From: Shinella sp. UYSO24 | Lineage (GTDB): Bacteria > Pseudomonadota > Alphaproteobacteria > Rhizobiales > Rhizobiaceae | Direction: 5' to 3' | Assembly (NCBI GenBank): GCA_902167985.1 | Contig: CABHNZ010000009.1 | Location: forward strand, 205,087 to 269,086 | Length of the DNA stretch: 64,000 nt | Position numbers and translations under genes: made by a program | Shown: piece after piece, positions 51,762-61,520 of the stretch | Layout: each line of letters begins with the position of its first letter | Numbering within the stretch: position 1 is the first letter of the stretch | Notes under the pieces: generated by a model | The model's input: the letters and a program-made list of their open reading frames with translations, nothing else | Told to the model about the DNA's origin: nothing | Database searches by the model: none

Positions 51762-52462
51762 ATGACGGGTTTTCGCCAAGAGAACGGCAAGCCGTTCGTC
51801 CGCATGGATATTCTGCCGCCGGAGCCGGCCGGCGCCCGCGGCCCCGTGCAGCGGCACGGTCCGGCGAGGTCGTCGACGCCCAGTTCGTGGCCGTCGGACA
51901 CAGGCTGCGCGGCACGCGCGGGCCCCGCTCACACAACGACAATCTGCGGCCGGGCGTTTCAAACGAGACGCGTCAGGCAAAGGCAGCGGCAGCGGGCGCG
52001 GCTGTGCTTGGTGCGGGCGCAAGCCCGGTCGAGATCATCGAGCGGCTGCTGCATCGGCTTCCGGCCGATCTCTTCTGCGCCATCGTCGCTGCGATCTTCG
52101 TTGCCGTCTTTGCCATGGCGGGCGGTTTCTCCTTTCTGTTCAGCGGTGGCCAGCCGGTGGCTCAGGGGCCGAGCCTCGATATCACCAATGTCAGCATGAT
52201 CCCGCAGGATGCCAACGGGATGAAGGTGCTTCTGATCAATGGGATCGTCGAAAACCGCAGCGAGCAGAGCCTTGCCATGCCTTCCATCCGCGCCGACCTG
52301 ATGGATGGAGAGCGGGTGGTGACGACGACGCTCGTGTCGCCTCCGGCGCATGCGCTGGCCGGCGGACGCAGCCGCGGCTTTTCCGTTCGCATACCCCATC
52401 CCGGTGGAAAACTGCCGCAGCTCAAGCTTTCGCTGGCCGAAAGGGCTGCCCCAACCTCCTGA
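51762..52462 (+). CDS. Single-pass membrane protein with DUF3426-like C-terminal domain (one frameshift)
   Basis: This protein of about 233 residues (after repair) has a disordered Pro/Arg/Gly-rich cytoplasmic N terminus (MTGFRQENGKPFVRMDILPPEP), one transmembrane helix (AIVAAIFVAVFAMAGGFSFLF) and a periplasmic beta domain (NVSMIPQDANGMKVLLINGIVENRSEQSLAMPSIRADL). The C-terminal half resembles DUF3426. Related rhizobial proteins beside ftsE often carry an N-terminal zinc ribbon; I see no CxxC pairs here. A one-base loss at about 51857-51862 separates the N terminus from GEVVDAQFVAVGHRL. GAGGG lies five bases before the ATG. hpt follows 37 bases downstream. Confidence 0.65.
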
Positions 52463-52499
52463 TTGTGGTAGGGCGGGTCTTCCAACCAAGGAGACTTTC

Positions 52500-53041
52500 A
52501 TGCCCGTCGTGCGTGGCAAGACCATCGAGCCCCTCTTCACCGCCGAGCAGATCGCCGAGCGCAATCGCGACATCGCCGCCAAGATCGCTGCCGGACCGAC
52601 CAAGGATCTCCTGGTCATCGCCGTCCTCAAGGGCTCGTTCATCTTCGCCGCCGATCTTCTGCGCGCGCTCCATGATACGGGGCTTGCGCCGGAAGTGGAG
52701 TTCATCACGCTCTCCAGCTACGGCACCGGAACGGTTTCGCAGGGTGTGCGGATCGTCAAGGATATCGACAGCGACGTGAAGGACCGCGACGTTCTTCTGA
52801 TCGACGATATTCTGGAATCCGGCCGGACGCTGAAATTCGCCAAGGAACTGCTTTACGAGCGCGGCGCCCGCCACGTCTCGCTGGCCGTGCTCCTCGACAA
52901 GAAGGTGAAGCGCAAGGAAGATCTCGAAGCGGATTATGTCGGCTTCGAATGCCCCGATTATTCGTCGTCGGCTATGGCATGGATGTCGCCTATGCGTTTC
53001 GCGAGCTGCCTTTCGTCGGCGTGGTGACGGGCGACGCCTGA
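52500..53041 (+). CDS. hpt: Hypoxanthine phosphoribosyltransferase (one frameshift)
   Basis: Hpt salvages hypoxanthine (and guanine) using PRPP. The repaired length is 180 residues, normal for bacterial Hpt. It shows VIAVLKGSFIFAADLLRAL, EFITLSSYGTGT, the PRPP-binding VLLIDDILESGRTL and the C-terminal FVVGYGMDVAYAFRELPFVGVV. A one-base loss at about 52958-52963 breaks the frame before FVVGYG. AAGGAG is correctly spaced upstream of the ATG at 52500. It is downstream of the DUF3426-like gene and upstream of cpdR. Confidence 0.95.
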
Positions 53042-53120
53042 AACCCTTGTGCTGCGGGCATTTCGCCGGATATGGCGGAGCGCTGATCACTAAAATTCGC
53101 AGTATTCCGGTTGCAGGGTG

Positions 53121-53128
53121 TTAACCAT
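53121..53128. promoter_or_regulatory. CtrA-like 8-mer upstream of cpdR
   Basis: An exact TTAACCAT lies 91 bases before the cpdR start, in the hpt-cpdR intergenic region. CpdR acts in the CtrA cell-cycle circuit, so CtrA control would be plausible; with one half-site only, it remains a suggestion. Confidence 0.4.
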
Positions 53129-53218
53129 GGGAGCCTCTTGGGGCTTCGTGTTTACTCCTCGCAAAGGAAAGTCTGGTGATTTGCTCCCGTATTGAAACAA
53201 GCGGGAGCGATGATCGCT

Positions 53219-53596
53219 ATGGCCAAGATCCTGATCACCGAGGATGAAGATACGCTGCGGATGTTCGTGGCACGCGCCCTTCGGCTGGACGGCCATGAGA
53301 CGCATGAGGCAGGCGATGGCGCCGAAGGCCTCGAAAAGCTCGCAGAGGGCTCCTACGACCTGCTTCTCTCCGATATCCGCATGCCGGTGATGGACGGTAT
53401 CGAGCTTGCGCATCAGGCTGCAAGCCAGTTTCCGGCGATGAAGATCCTGCTGATGACCGGCTATGCCGAACAGCGCGAGCGCGCCGACGACCTCGCCAGC
53501 AAGATCGTCGACGTGGTGCAGAAGCCGTTCGCTCTCCCCGACATTCGCAAGGCCGTGGCCCTTGCGCTTGCAACGGAAACCGCGCGCGCGGCCTGA
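53219..53596 (+). CDS. cpdR: Single-domain response regulator CpdR
   Basis: CpdR is a stand-alone receiver that, when unphosphorylated, primes ClpXP for degradation of cell-cycle proteins. The 125-residue product opens MAKILITEDEDTLRMFVARALRLDGH. It carries the phospho-acceptor Asp52 in LLLSDIRMPVMDGIELAHQA, the Thr in LLMTGYAEQRERADDL, and Lys in VVQKPFALPDIRKAV; these stretches are characteristic of rhizobial CpdR. I chose ATG 53219, which gives the canonical N terminus; ATG 53210 is nearer the GGGAG. It is followed by a terminator. Intact. Confidence 0.93.
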   Translation: MAKILITEDEDTLRMFVARALRLDGHETHEAGDGAEGLEKLAEGSYDLLLSDIRMPVMDGIELAHQAASQFPAMKILLMTGYAEQRERADDLASKIVDVVQKPFALPDIRKAVALALATETARAA

Positions 53597-53630
53597 TTTG
53601 CCGCCACGACCAAGGTTCTATCGATGACGA

Positions 53631-53660
53631 TGACGCCGGTATGATCTGCCGGCGTTGTTT
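53631..53660 (+). terminator. Intrinsic terminator of cpdR
   Basis: A 7-bp GC-rich stem (53631-53637 with 53647-53653) with a nine-base loop is followed by a T-rich run, 35 bases after cpdR. Confidence 0.75.
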
Positions 53661-53713
53661 TTGCTGGATGCGGACCCGCTGGTTCATCCGGAGGGTAGGT
53701 CCACACCCGCTAT

Positions 53714-53753
53714 TGACCGTGGTTAGATCCTCGCCACAAGGGCGAGGATGACG
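53714..53753 (+). repeat. Interspersed palindromic repeat, copy 1
   Basis: A 40-base element contains a perfect 9-bp palindrome (ATCCTCGCC / GGCGAGGAT) with a five-base loop. It is an exact reverse complement of 62458-62497. Short palindromic intergenic repeats of this type are widespread in Rhizobiaceae. This copy lies between cpdR and the convergent DUF4175 gene. Confidence 0.85.
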
Positions 53754-53787
53754 GTGGTGGGCGTTGGGGTTTTGAGACCCTTCGACC

Positions 53788-56579
53788 TCAGCGCATTTCC
53801 AGAAGCCGTTCCAGATACTGCCGTTCGGCATCGCCCGAGAGCGTGTTGCCGAGCTTTTCGCGGATGGCATCGAGGATCTCGCGGGCGCGCTGGACGTCGA
53901 TCTCGTCGGGCACTTTCACCTGATCGCCGAAATCCGGGCCTGACGTAGCGCGCGGCCGGCCGAGCGGGTCGCGGCCATTCTGGCCACCCTGATTGGCCAT
54001 GCTCTCGCCCTGCCCCTGCTGCTGGCCGTCCTGACCCTGCTGGCCCTGCTGCATGGCCTGCATCATCTGCTGCATCATGTTCTGGGCGCCCTGACGCAGC
54101 GCATTCAGCGCCTTGCCCTGACCATCGACGGCCTGTTCGCCTTCGCCTTCGCCAAGGGCGCGGCCGGCATTGCCCATCTCGCGCTCAGCCTGGCCGAAAC
54201 CGTCGCCGGGCTGCATGCCGAGGCCTTTCAGGCCCTTCTGCAGCTCGCCGAGCTTCTTGCCGAGGCCTTCCTGCTGGGCGCGCAGGTTCTTCAGCGCCTC
54301 GCGCAGCTGTTCGGCGGTCATCTGGTCGGTGTTCTGGTTGCCCTGCTGGCCACCCTGTTGCCCCTGTTGGCCGCGCTGGCCTCTCTGACCCTGCTGCCCT
54401 TGCTGGCCCATCTGGCCCTGCTGACCCTGTTGCCCCTGCTGGGCCTGGTCCTGTTCGCCTTCGCCCGACTGGTCGTCGGGGTCGCCGCGCTGCATGCGGT
54501 CGCGGAGCGCCTGATCCAGCTTGAAGGTCTGATCCATCAGGCGCTGCTGTTCCTGCATGATCTCGCCAAGCTTGTCGATCTGCTGGCGCATCTGGCTGGA
54601 TTGCTGCTGGCCCTGCTGCTGCTGGCCACCGCGCTGCGGGCGGCCGGCCTGCAGGTTGTTCATCATCCGCTGCATTTCGGAGAGAAGCTGCTGTGCGGCG
54701 TCGCGATTGCCGGAACGGGCCAGATTTTCGATCTGGTCCATCATGTTCTGCAGGTCGCGCTGGCGGATGACATTCTGCGCCTGCATGTTGTTGGGTGCCT
54801 GCGGGGAATTCTGCATGCGCTGGGCAAGCTCGTTCATGAACTGCTGCATGGCCTCGCGCAGTTCCTTCATCGCCTGGGCGATCTGTTCGTCCGAGGCATT
54901 GTTCTGAAGCGCTTCGGAAAGGTTGCGCTGGGCATCCCGCAGACGCTTTTCGGCCTGAGACAGGTCGCCATCCTCGATGCCGAGGGCGATTTCCCAGAGG
55001 TAATCGGCCGTGTCCTTCATCGCCTCATCGGTCTTGGCAAGCCGCATGCGCGCCTGCGCCGACTGGATGAGCAGGAACTGGCCGAGATCGGGAATGGTCT
55101 CGTCGGGGCGGATGGTGAGCGCTTCGTTAAGCGCGATGGCGCGCGGCATCTTGCGGGTGTCTAGCGCGAAGACCTGACGTTCTTCGGCGACGGCCGCTGC
55201 CAGCGGATTGGTGAAGCCGCGCGAGGGCAGGGTGATTTCCTGCGAGGGGCTGCGGCCCGTCTGCCCGGCGCCATCTGTTGCCACGAGCGTGATGCGGACG
55301 CGCTTTCCGGCCAGCGGATGCTCGACGAGATTGCGGCTCGCCACGCCCTTCACCTCGCGGCCGTTCTGGCGCGGCATGTCGAGCTTGTATTCCGGCAGCG
55401 GATAGAGCGGCTTTGCGTTCGGGTCCTGCGGGCCGACCGGTTCGATCAGCGCGTGGGCTTCACGGATGCCGTAGTCGTCCTTGCCCTTGAAGGCGATTTC
55501 GAGCGCGCCGTTGACCGAACGCTTCGGCTGGCCATCAAAGGAAATTTCCGGCGGGCGATCGGGAATGACATCGAAGGCCCAGTGCTGGCCGTTGACGGAG
55601 AGACTGCCGCTCTCACCGATCTTGTAGGCGTAATTGCGTGGCGGCACGGTCTGGCCGGCGCCACCTGCTGTTGCGGGTGTTGCTGCCGGTACTGGTACTG
55701 GTCCCGGGGAGGCTGGAGCGGCATTCTGCGCCGTCTCCTTGGCGGCAGCTGCCGCCTCGGCCGCCTTGCGGGTTTCCTCGGTGATGAGCGTGAGAGGTTT
55801 GTCGTCTTTCTTCGACGTGAAGACAACGGCCTCGCCACCGGCGCCGCCGGTGACGCGCACGGTGAGCGCCGAGTTCTGCGGGATGGAGAGCGTCGTCCCG
55901 TTTGCCCGGTCGGCTGCCTCGCGACCGGTCAGGAAGATCGCGCCCGGCCGGTATAGGAGGGAGGCGTCAGCCATGCGTCGATGCGCAGATCGGGATTGCT
56001 GCTCGGTGCGGGCGGCGCCGGCGTGAAGGCATCGATCGCAGAACCGCCGCCATTGGAAAACGAATAGGCGAAGGCAACGGCCAGAAGCAGTGCCGGAACG
56101 GAGCGCAGCGCATAGCGGTCATGGCTTGCGATATCCGGGCTCGGCATGCCGGCATCCAGCCGGCGATACGCTCGGCCATGCGGGTCTGGTGTTCCTTCCA
56201 GAGCGCCCGGGCAAAGGGCGTGTCGAAGGCGGGTACGTCATCCTGCACGCCGACCGGCTGGTGCGGCAGGTTGTTGCGATCTTCGAGAAGCCGGTCGGCT
56301 TCGGGAACGGTCGGCCAGCGCAGCCGGGCAATCGGGAAAAGGCCGCCCACGAGGGCGATCGCCAGCACTGCCAGAAGAAGCCAGCGCAGCCAGTCGGGCG
56401 AAAAGCGGAAAAGGCCGAACCATGCGGCGGCAAAGAACAGTGCGATAACGCGGCCGGCAGGAGAAGTTTGGAAGAACGCGCTCTGCAAAGAGGACAAAGC
56501 GGGCAAGGGAACGCTTCAGCGCGACGCGTCGTGCAAGCGCAGGATCAGTCTCGAAAGCACCCTTGCGGTTGAAGCTCAT
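53788..56579 (-). CDS. DUF4175/TIGR02302 membrane protein with Gln/Gly-rich repeats (four frameshifts)
   Basis: This is a large envelope protein of the rhizobial DUF4175 family, about 931 residues after repair. The N terminus (MSFNRKGAFETDPALARR) is followed by membrane helices (LFFAAAWFGLF, LRWLLLAVLAIALVGGLFPIA and ALLLAVAFAYSFS), beta-rich Ig-like segments (LRIDAWLTPPSYTGR; VTGGAGGEAVVFTS), and helical sequence. A long Gln/Gly/Met-rich region follows (about 54000-54660, tandem QGQQGQ units), ending with a conserved REILDAIREKLGNTLS tail. One-base losses are at about 56466-56472, 56440-56445, 56141-56148 and 55941-55947. The function is unknown. It lies after lysA in the conserved argH-lptM-lysA-DUF4175 order. 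Confidence 0.88.
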
Positions 56580-56652
56580 CCGGTCCGTCTCCGATGGTGG
56601 CGGCGAAACTCAAGCCTTCAAGATAACGATCTTTATGGCGAAGACGAGGGGA

Positions 56653-56669
56653 GGGGGCAAAATGCCCCC
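56653..56669. terminator. Hairpin between lysA and the DUF4175 gene
   Basis: A perfect 7-bp stem (56653-56659 with 56663-56669) with a three-base loop lies 43 bases past the lysA stop. It has no strong T tract; it may attenuate transcription into the DUF4175 gene. Confidence 0.35.
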
Positions 56670-56712
56670 GTTATTTCGCAGAATTTCCCGCAAAAGTGAA
56701 TGCGAGGTCAGG

Positions 56713-57979
56713 TCACGCAAGCCATGCGGGAATGGAATCGAGGCCGATCAGTTCGTCATAGCTGCCGCGCGGACGGATGACGTGGAATTCGCTGCCGTTG
56801 ACCAGAACCTCCGGTACGAGCAGGCGGGAATTGTAGGTTCCGGCCTGAACCGCGCCATAGGCACCGGCCGAGGAGACGGCGATCAGGTCGCCGGGCTTCG
56901 GCTCGGCCATCTCGCGGTCGAGCGCCAGATAGTCGCCGGTTTCGCAGACCGGGCCGACTACATCTCCGCGAATGCGGGGGGCGTCCGCTGCCGGCACGAC
57001 GACCGGACGGATGGCGTGATAGGCTTCATAGAGTGTCGGGCGGATCAGGTCGTTCATTGCGCCGTCGACGATGACGAAGGTCTTTCGCCGGCATCCTTCA
57101 CGTAGATGACTTCGGTGACGAGAATGCCGGCATTGCCGACGATCAGGCGGCCGGGCTCGGTGACGATCTTGCAATCGAGCGAGCGCAGCTGCCGCTTGAC
57201 CGTTTCGGCATAGGCATCCGGCAGCGGCGGCGGGGTGTTGTCGTCCTTGTAGGGGATGCCGAGGCCGCCGCCGATATCGACATGGTCGATGCGGTGGCCA
57301 TCGCCGCGCAGCGTGTCGACGAGTTCGCGCAACAGGCGGAAGGCGTGTTCGAAGGGCGCAAGTTCGGTGATCTGGCTGCCGATATGCATGTCGATGCCGG
57401 TGACATCGATGCCGGGCAGGGTCGCTGCATGGGCGTAGACGCCGCGGGCACGCTCATAGGCGATGCCGAATTTGTTTTCCTTCTTGCCGGTCGAGATCTT
57501 GGCATGGGTGCCGGCATCGACGTCCGGGTTGATGCGGAAGGAAACGTGGGCCTTCTTGCCGGCCTTAACGGCGCGCAGGTTCAGGACTTCCAGTTCCGGC
57601 TCGGATTCAACGTTGAAGCAGTAGATGCCGGCTTCGAGCGCCAGGTCCATTTCCTGCACGGTCTTGCCGACGCCGGAGAACATGATGCGGCTTGCCGGGA
57701 TGCCGGCGGTCAGTGCGCGGCGCAGCTCGCCGCCGGAAACGACGTCGACGCCGGCGCCAAGCGGGCGAGCGTCTTCAGGACGGCCTGGTTGGAATTGGCC
57801 TTCATCGCATAGCAGACCATCGCATCGACATCGGCAAAGGCTGCGGCGAACACCTTGTAGTGGCGCTCCAGCGTTGCCGTCGAATAGACGTAGAAGGGCG
57901 TGCCGACGGCCTTGGCGATTTCAGGGATTGCGACGTTTTCGGCGTGCAGGACGCCGTCGATGTAATGAAAATGGTTCAC
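56713..57979 (-). CDS. lysA: Diaminopimelate decarboxylase (two frameshifts)
   Basis: LysA makes L-lysine from meso-diaminopimelate. The repaired length is 422 residues, normal for the family. It shows the PLP lysine in CYAMKANSN, GVDVVSGGELRRAL, HVSFRINPDVDAGTHAKISTG, the glycine-rich VDIGGGLGIPY, the PLP-phosphate EPGRLIVGNAG and the late CETGDYLA. One-base losses at about 57758-57762 and 57082-57085 split it into three frames; at the second an AAAA run (sense strand) appears as AAA. The ATG at 57979 is standard. It is 30 bases after the lptM-like gene. Confidence 0.96.
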
Positions 57980-58009
57980 GGGTCTGCTCGGGTATGGCTT
58001 GAACGGGTG

Positions 58010-58207
58010 TCAGAGAAGCGGGTCGAGGACGAAGGGACGCTCGGCAACAGGCGGTTTCTTCGCCGTCTGGCTCTTGCGGACATTCTGCTGTTCGACCGGC
58101 GTGCTCGGGCGGTCGAGATCGCCCTTGCGGCCGCAGCCGACAACAACGATGCCTGCAAGGCTCAGCGCAAGGGTGATGCGGGCGATTTGGACCAGCGGCT
58201 TTGCCAT
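58010..58207 (-). CDS. Small LptM-like lipoprotein
   Basis: This 65-residue lipoprotein has the lipobox VVVGC and the short LptM/YifL motif CGRKGDLDRP directly after the acylated Cys. LptM assists assembly of the LPS translocon LptDE in enterobacteria; equivalence in rhizobia is assumed. A Lys/Pro-rich tail ends VLDPLL. It lies between argH and lysA, the standard order. Intact. Confidence 0.82.
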   Translation of the reverse strand: MAKPLVQIARITLALSLAGIVVVGCGRKGDLDRPSTPVEQQNVRKSQTAKKPPVAERPFVLDPLL

Positions 58208-58312
58208 TTCATTCCTTCTCCGGCACGGTAACGCCGCCTGTCATAGCGGGTTTGCGCGCCTTGTGCAGTGTTATTCGATTGCGTTTTCGCCAGGTTTATC
58301 GTCAGCGCCCGC

Positions 58313-59716
58313 TCAGTTGCGGGCGCGCCAGTAGGCGATCTGCTTCTTGACTTCGGCCGGTGCCGTGCCGCCGAACGAGGTGCGGCTTGCTACCGAGGCA
58401 TCGACGGTCAGGACGTCGAAGACCTTTTCGGTGATCGCCGGGTTGATCGCCTGCAATTCTTCCAGCGAGAGTTCCGCCAGTTCGCAGGATTTCTTTTCGG
58501 CCAGCGCCACGGCATGGCCGGTCGCATGGTGGGCGTCACGGAAGGGAAGGCCCGCCTCGCGCACCAGCCAGTCGGCGAGATCGGTCGCGGTCGAATAGCC
58601 GGAGCCGGCTGCCGCGCGCATGCGGTCCGTGCGGATCGTCATGTCGCGCATCATGCCGGTCATGGCGGCGATCGCCAGTTCGAGGTTTTCGGCTGCGTCG
58701 AACACCTGTTCCTTGTCTTCCTGCATGTCCTTGGAATAGGCGAGCGGCAGGCCCTTCATGATGGTCAGAAGGGCGACCAGCGAGCCGTTGATGCGGCCGG
58801 TCTTGGCGCGCACCAGTTCGGCGGCATCCGGGTTCTTCTTCTGCGGCATGATGGAGGAGCCGGTCGAAAACGCATCCGAGAGACGCACGAAGCCGAATTG
58901 CGGCGTCGACCAGATGACGATTTCTTCCGCCAGACGCGACAGGTGGACGGCGCAGATCGAGGCAACCGAGAGGAATTCCAGCGCGAAATCGCGGTCCGAC
59001 ACGGTATCGATCGAGTTGCGGGTCGGCTCGCGGAAGCCGAGCGCCTTCGCCGTCATGTGGCGGTCGATCGGGAAGCCGGTGCCGGCAAGGGCGGCAGCGC
59101 CGATCGGGCTTTCGTCCATATGGTCGATTGCGTGGCGGACGCGGGCGCGGTCACGGCCGAACATTTCGACATAGGCCATGCAATGGTGGCCGAACGTCAC
59201 CGGCTGTGCGGTCTGCAGATGGGTGAAGCCGGGCATGACTGTCTCGGCATGTTCTTCGGCGCGGTCGAGGAAGGCTGCGATCAGATCCGTCAGCATGGCT
59301 TCCGTCTTGACCAGTTCTTCCTTCACCCAGAGGCGGAAATCGAGTGCCACCTGGTCGTTGCGTGAACGGGCGGTGTGCAGGCGGCCGGCGGCCGGGCCGA
59401 TCAGGGTTGCCAGCCGCGCCTCGATATTCATGTGAATGTCTTCGAGCTTGCGGGAGAATTCGAACGTGCCGGCATCGATCTCTGACAGGATCGTGTTCAG
59501 GCCGGTGACGATTTTCTCTTTGTCTTCGGCCGAAATAATGCCCTTCTCCGCCAGCATGGTGGCATGGGCGATGGAGCCGCGAATGTCCTGGGCGTAGAGC
59601 TTCTTGTCGAACCCGATCGAGGCGTTTATCTCCTCCATGATCGCGGCCGGCCCGGAGGCAAAGCGCCCGCCCCACATCTGGTTGGAGGATTTCGCTTCCT
59701 TCGTGCCGTCAGCCAT
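58313..59716 (-). CDS. argH: Argininosuccinate lyase
   Basis: ArgH cleaves argininosuccinate to arginine and fumarate. The 467-residue protein is intact and shows [10 protein letters not shown] at the N terminus, [33 protein letters not shown] and the superfamily signature [15 protein letters not shown] with the catalytic Ser in the flexible loop. It heads the lptM-lysA-DUF4175 block on the minus strand and is divergent from tlpA with a 26-base gap. Confidence 0.97.
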   Translation of the reverse strand: MADGTKEAKSSNQMWGGRFASGPAAIMEEINASIGFDKKLYAQDIRGSIAHATMLAEKGIISAEDKEKIVTGLNTILSEIDAGTFEFSRKLEDIHMNIEARLATLIGPAAGRLHTARSRNDQVALDFRLWVKEELVKTEAMLTDLIAAFLDRAEEHAETVMPGFTHLQTAQPVTFGHHCMAYVEMFGRDRARVRHAIDHMDESPIGAAALAGTGFPIDRHMTAKALGFREPTRNSIDTVSDRDFALEFLSVASICAVHLSRLAEEIVIWSTPQFGFVRLSDAFSTGSSIMPQKKNPDAAELVRAKTGRINGSLVALLTIMKGLPLAYSKDMQEDKEQVFDAAENLELAIAAMTGMMRDMTIRTDRMRAAAGSGYSTATDLADWLVREAGLPFRDAHHATGHAVALAEKKSCELAELSLEELQAINPAITEKVFDVLTVDASVASRTSFGGTAPAEVKKQIAYWRARN

Positions 59717-59742
59717 TGTGTGCCCAAGTCCTGGAGTGATTG

Positions 59743-60460
59743 ATGACGTCCAAAAGACCCTTCGGCCTTCCTTCCGTCAGATTGATCCTGATCGCGGCCG
59801 TGGCTGGAGTGCTCGCCGGCGCGTGGCGGTATACGTGAGGAATGTGGGTTCTGGCAATGGCGATGCGGCAGCGGGCTCGACCGTTGCCGCCGTAGAGCCT
59901 GCTGTTGGTGCCGGTACTGGTACCGGTGCGGATGGTGCAGGCAAGTGCGAGGGAGCAGTTGAAAAGGTCGCCTCCGTTGCCGCCTTTGCCAAGGGGCAGG
60001 TGGCGGCGATGACGAAGGCCTATCCGCCGCGGATGATCGATCTTGCGTTCAAGGGCGACGGCGGCAAGTCGATGACGACGAGAGATCTTGCCGGCAAGGT
60101 TCTGCTCGTCAACCTGTGGGCCACATGGTGCGTGCCCTGCCGGGAAGAGATGCCGGCGCTCAATGCGCTTCAGCGCGAGATGGGCGGCGACGGGTTCGAA
60201 GTGGTGGCGATCAATATCGATACGGGCAATGACGACAAGCCGAAGGCGTTTATGCCGACTACAAGATCGACCGGCTCGGCTATTACCGCGACAGTTCGAT
60301 GGGCGTGTTCAATGCGGTGAAGAAGCAGGGACTGGCCTTCGGTCTGCCGGCCACGCTGGTGCTCGACAGACAGGGTTGCCTGATCTCGTCGATGAACGGT
60401 CCGGCAGCCTGGGACAGCAGCGACGCAAAGGCGCTGATCAAGGCGGCAATAGGCTCCTGA
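59743..60460 (+). CDS. tlpA: TlpA-family thiol:disulfide interchange protein (two frameshifts)
   Basis: This is a membrane-anchored periplasmic thioredoxin, about 239 residues after repair. The N-terminal anchor ([17 protein letters not shown]) precedes an Ala/Gly/Thr-rich linker and a thioredoxin domain with the CxxC site in [17 protein letters not shown] and the cis-Pro stretch GLPATLVLD. TlpA reduces the copper chaperone/CoxB system in cytochrome oxidase assembly in Bradyrhizobium; the same role is likely. One-base losses are at about 59818-59825 and 60247-60252. The tlpA/argH divergent pair is conserved in rhizobia. Confidence 0.92.
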
Positions 60461-60617
60461 CCGCGCAATATCCGACTGTTTGGTGCTTTCCTGCCCGTCT
60501 CGGTTGAGCCTCTGCGGCATATGGTGACAGGAACTGCGACCGGGGGTTTTGAACAGGTTTGCGCAAGCCCCGCCGAGGAGTGTCGCACCAAATTTACTCC
60601 CGCCAGAAGCCGATTTC

Positions 60618-61520
60618 ATGAACCAATTCCTTCCTTCGCAGCCCGACGATCAGGCGGCCTTTCTTTCCGCGATCGGCGATGCCAGCGCGCTGATGGGGGC
60701 AGGCCGTTTCCAGGAGGCGATCGACCTTCTGATGGCCATGCCCGAGGCCGTGCGCAAGCACCCCGTCGCCTGCAATACGCTTGCCTTCCTCATGCTGCAT
60801 ACCGACCAGGCGAAAGAGGCGGTGACATGGTTCGAGGCGGCGATGTCCGTCAGCCCCGGCGATCCGCAGGCGATCAAGGGGCTGGGGCAGGCCTGCCATG
60901 CCAATGGCGAATTTTCCCGCGCGCTCGGCTGCTACGACATTCTGCTTGCCTCGGTGAAGGCCGACCAGATCGACGTCACCTACAAGCGGGCGCTGCTGCT
61001 GATCGACATGAACAATCTCGATGCGGCGCTGGAAAGCCTCGACAAGGTGATCGGGCTCGATCCGGCGCATGTGCTGGCGCATGCCAAGCGCAGCGAGATC
61101 CTGCAGAACCGCGGCGATCTGCAGGGCGCGATCTTTGCGGCGCATGAAAGCTGCAAGGCCAAGCCCGGCGATGCGGCCGGCTGGATCCGTCTTGGAACGC
61201 TGCTGCAGAAGGGCAATCAGAATGGTCAGGCGATCATCGCCTATGACCGGGGTCTGAAGATCGCACCGGACGATTTTTCCGGCCTCTACAACAAGGCGCT
61301 GGCGCTGCGTGATCTCGGCAAGCCCCGCGATGCGCTCTATTTCGCCCAGAAGGCGCTGATGGTCGATGGTACCGACCGCGAAGTGCTGCTGCTCTGCGGC
61401 AGCCTTGAGCAGATGATCGGCAATATCGAGGCCGCCAAGGCCTGTTTCCGGCAGGTGGCTGCCATGGGGGCCGCGCGCCATTATCCGGCCGTGCCGCAGC
61501 CGGCGAATTCCGCGCGATGA
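60618..61520 (+). CDS. Tetratricopeptide-repeat protein
   Basis: This protein of about 300 residues is made of helical TPR units (about 20-285; for example ACNTLAFLMLHTDQAKEAVTWFEAA, LNPVI-like DALESLDKVIGLDP equivalents, and LYNKALALRDLGKPRDALYFAQKAL). It has no signal peptide or membrane helix. The stop overlaps the start of the ATP-grasp gene (ATGA at 61517-61520). The frame offset is also what a single lost base would give, so one TPR-ATP-grasp fusion protein is possible. The start at 60618 is chosen because the upstream part of the frame is not protein-like. Confidence 0.8.
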   Translation: MNQFLPSQPDDQAAFLSAIGDASALMGAGRFQEAIDLLMAMPEAVRKHPVACNTLAFLMLHTDQAKEAVTWFEAAMSVSPGDPQAIKGLGQACHANGEFSRALGCYDILLASVKADQIDVTYKRALLLIDMNNLDAALESLDKVIGLDPAHVLAHAKRSEILQNRGDLQGAIFAAHESCKAKPGDAAGWIRLGTLLQKGNQNGQAIIAYDRGLKIAPDDFSGLYNKALALRDLGKPRDALYFAQKALMVDGTDREVLLLCGSLEQMIGNIEAAKACFRQVAAMGAARHYPAVPQPANSAR

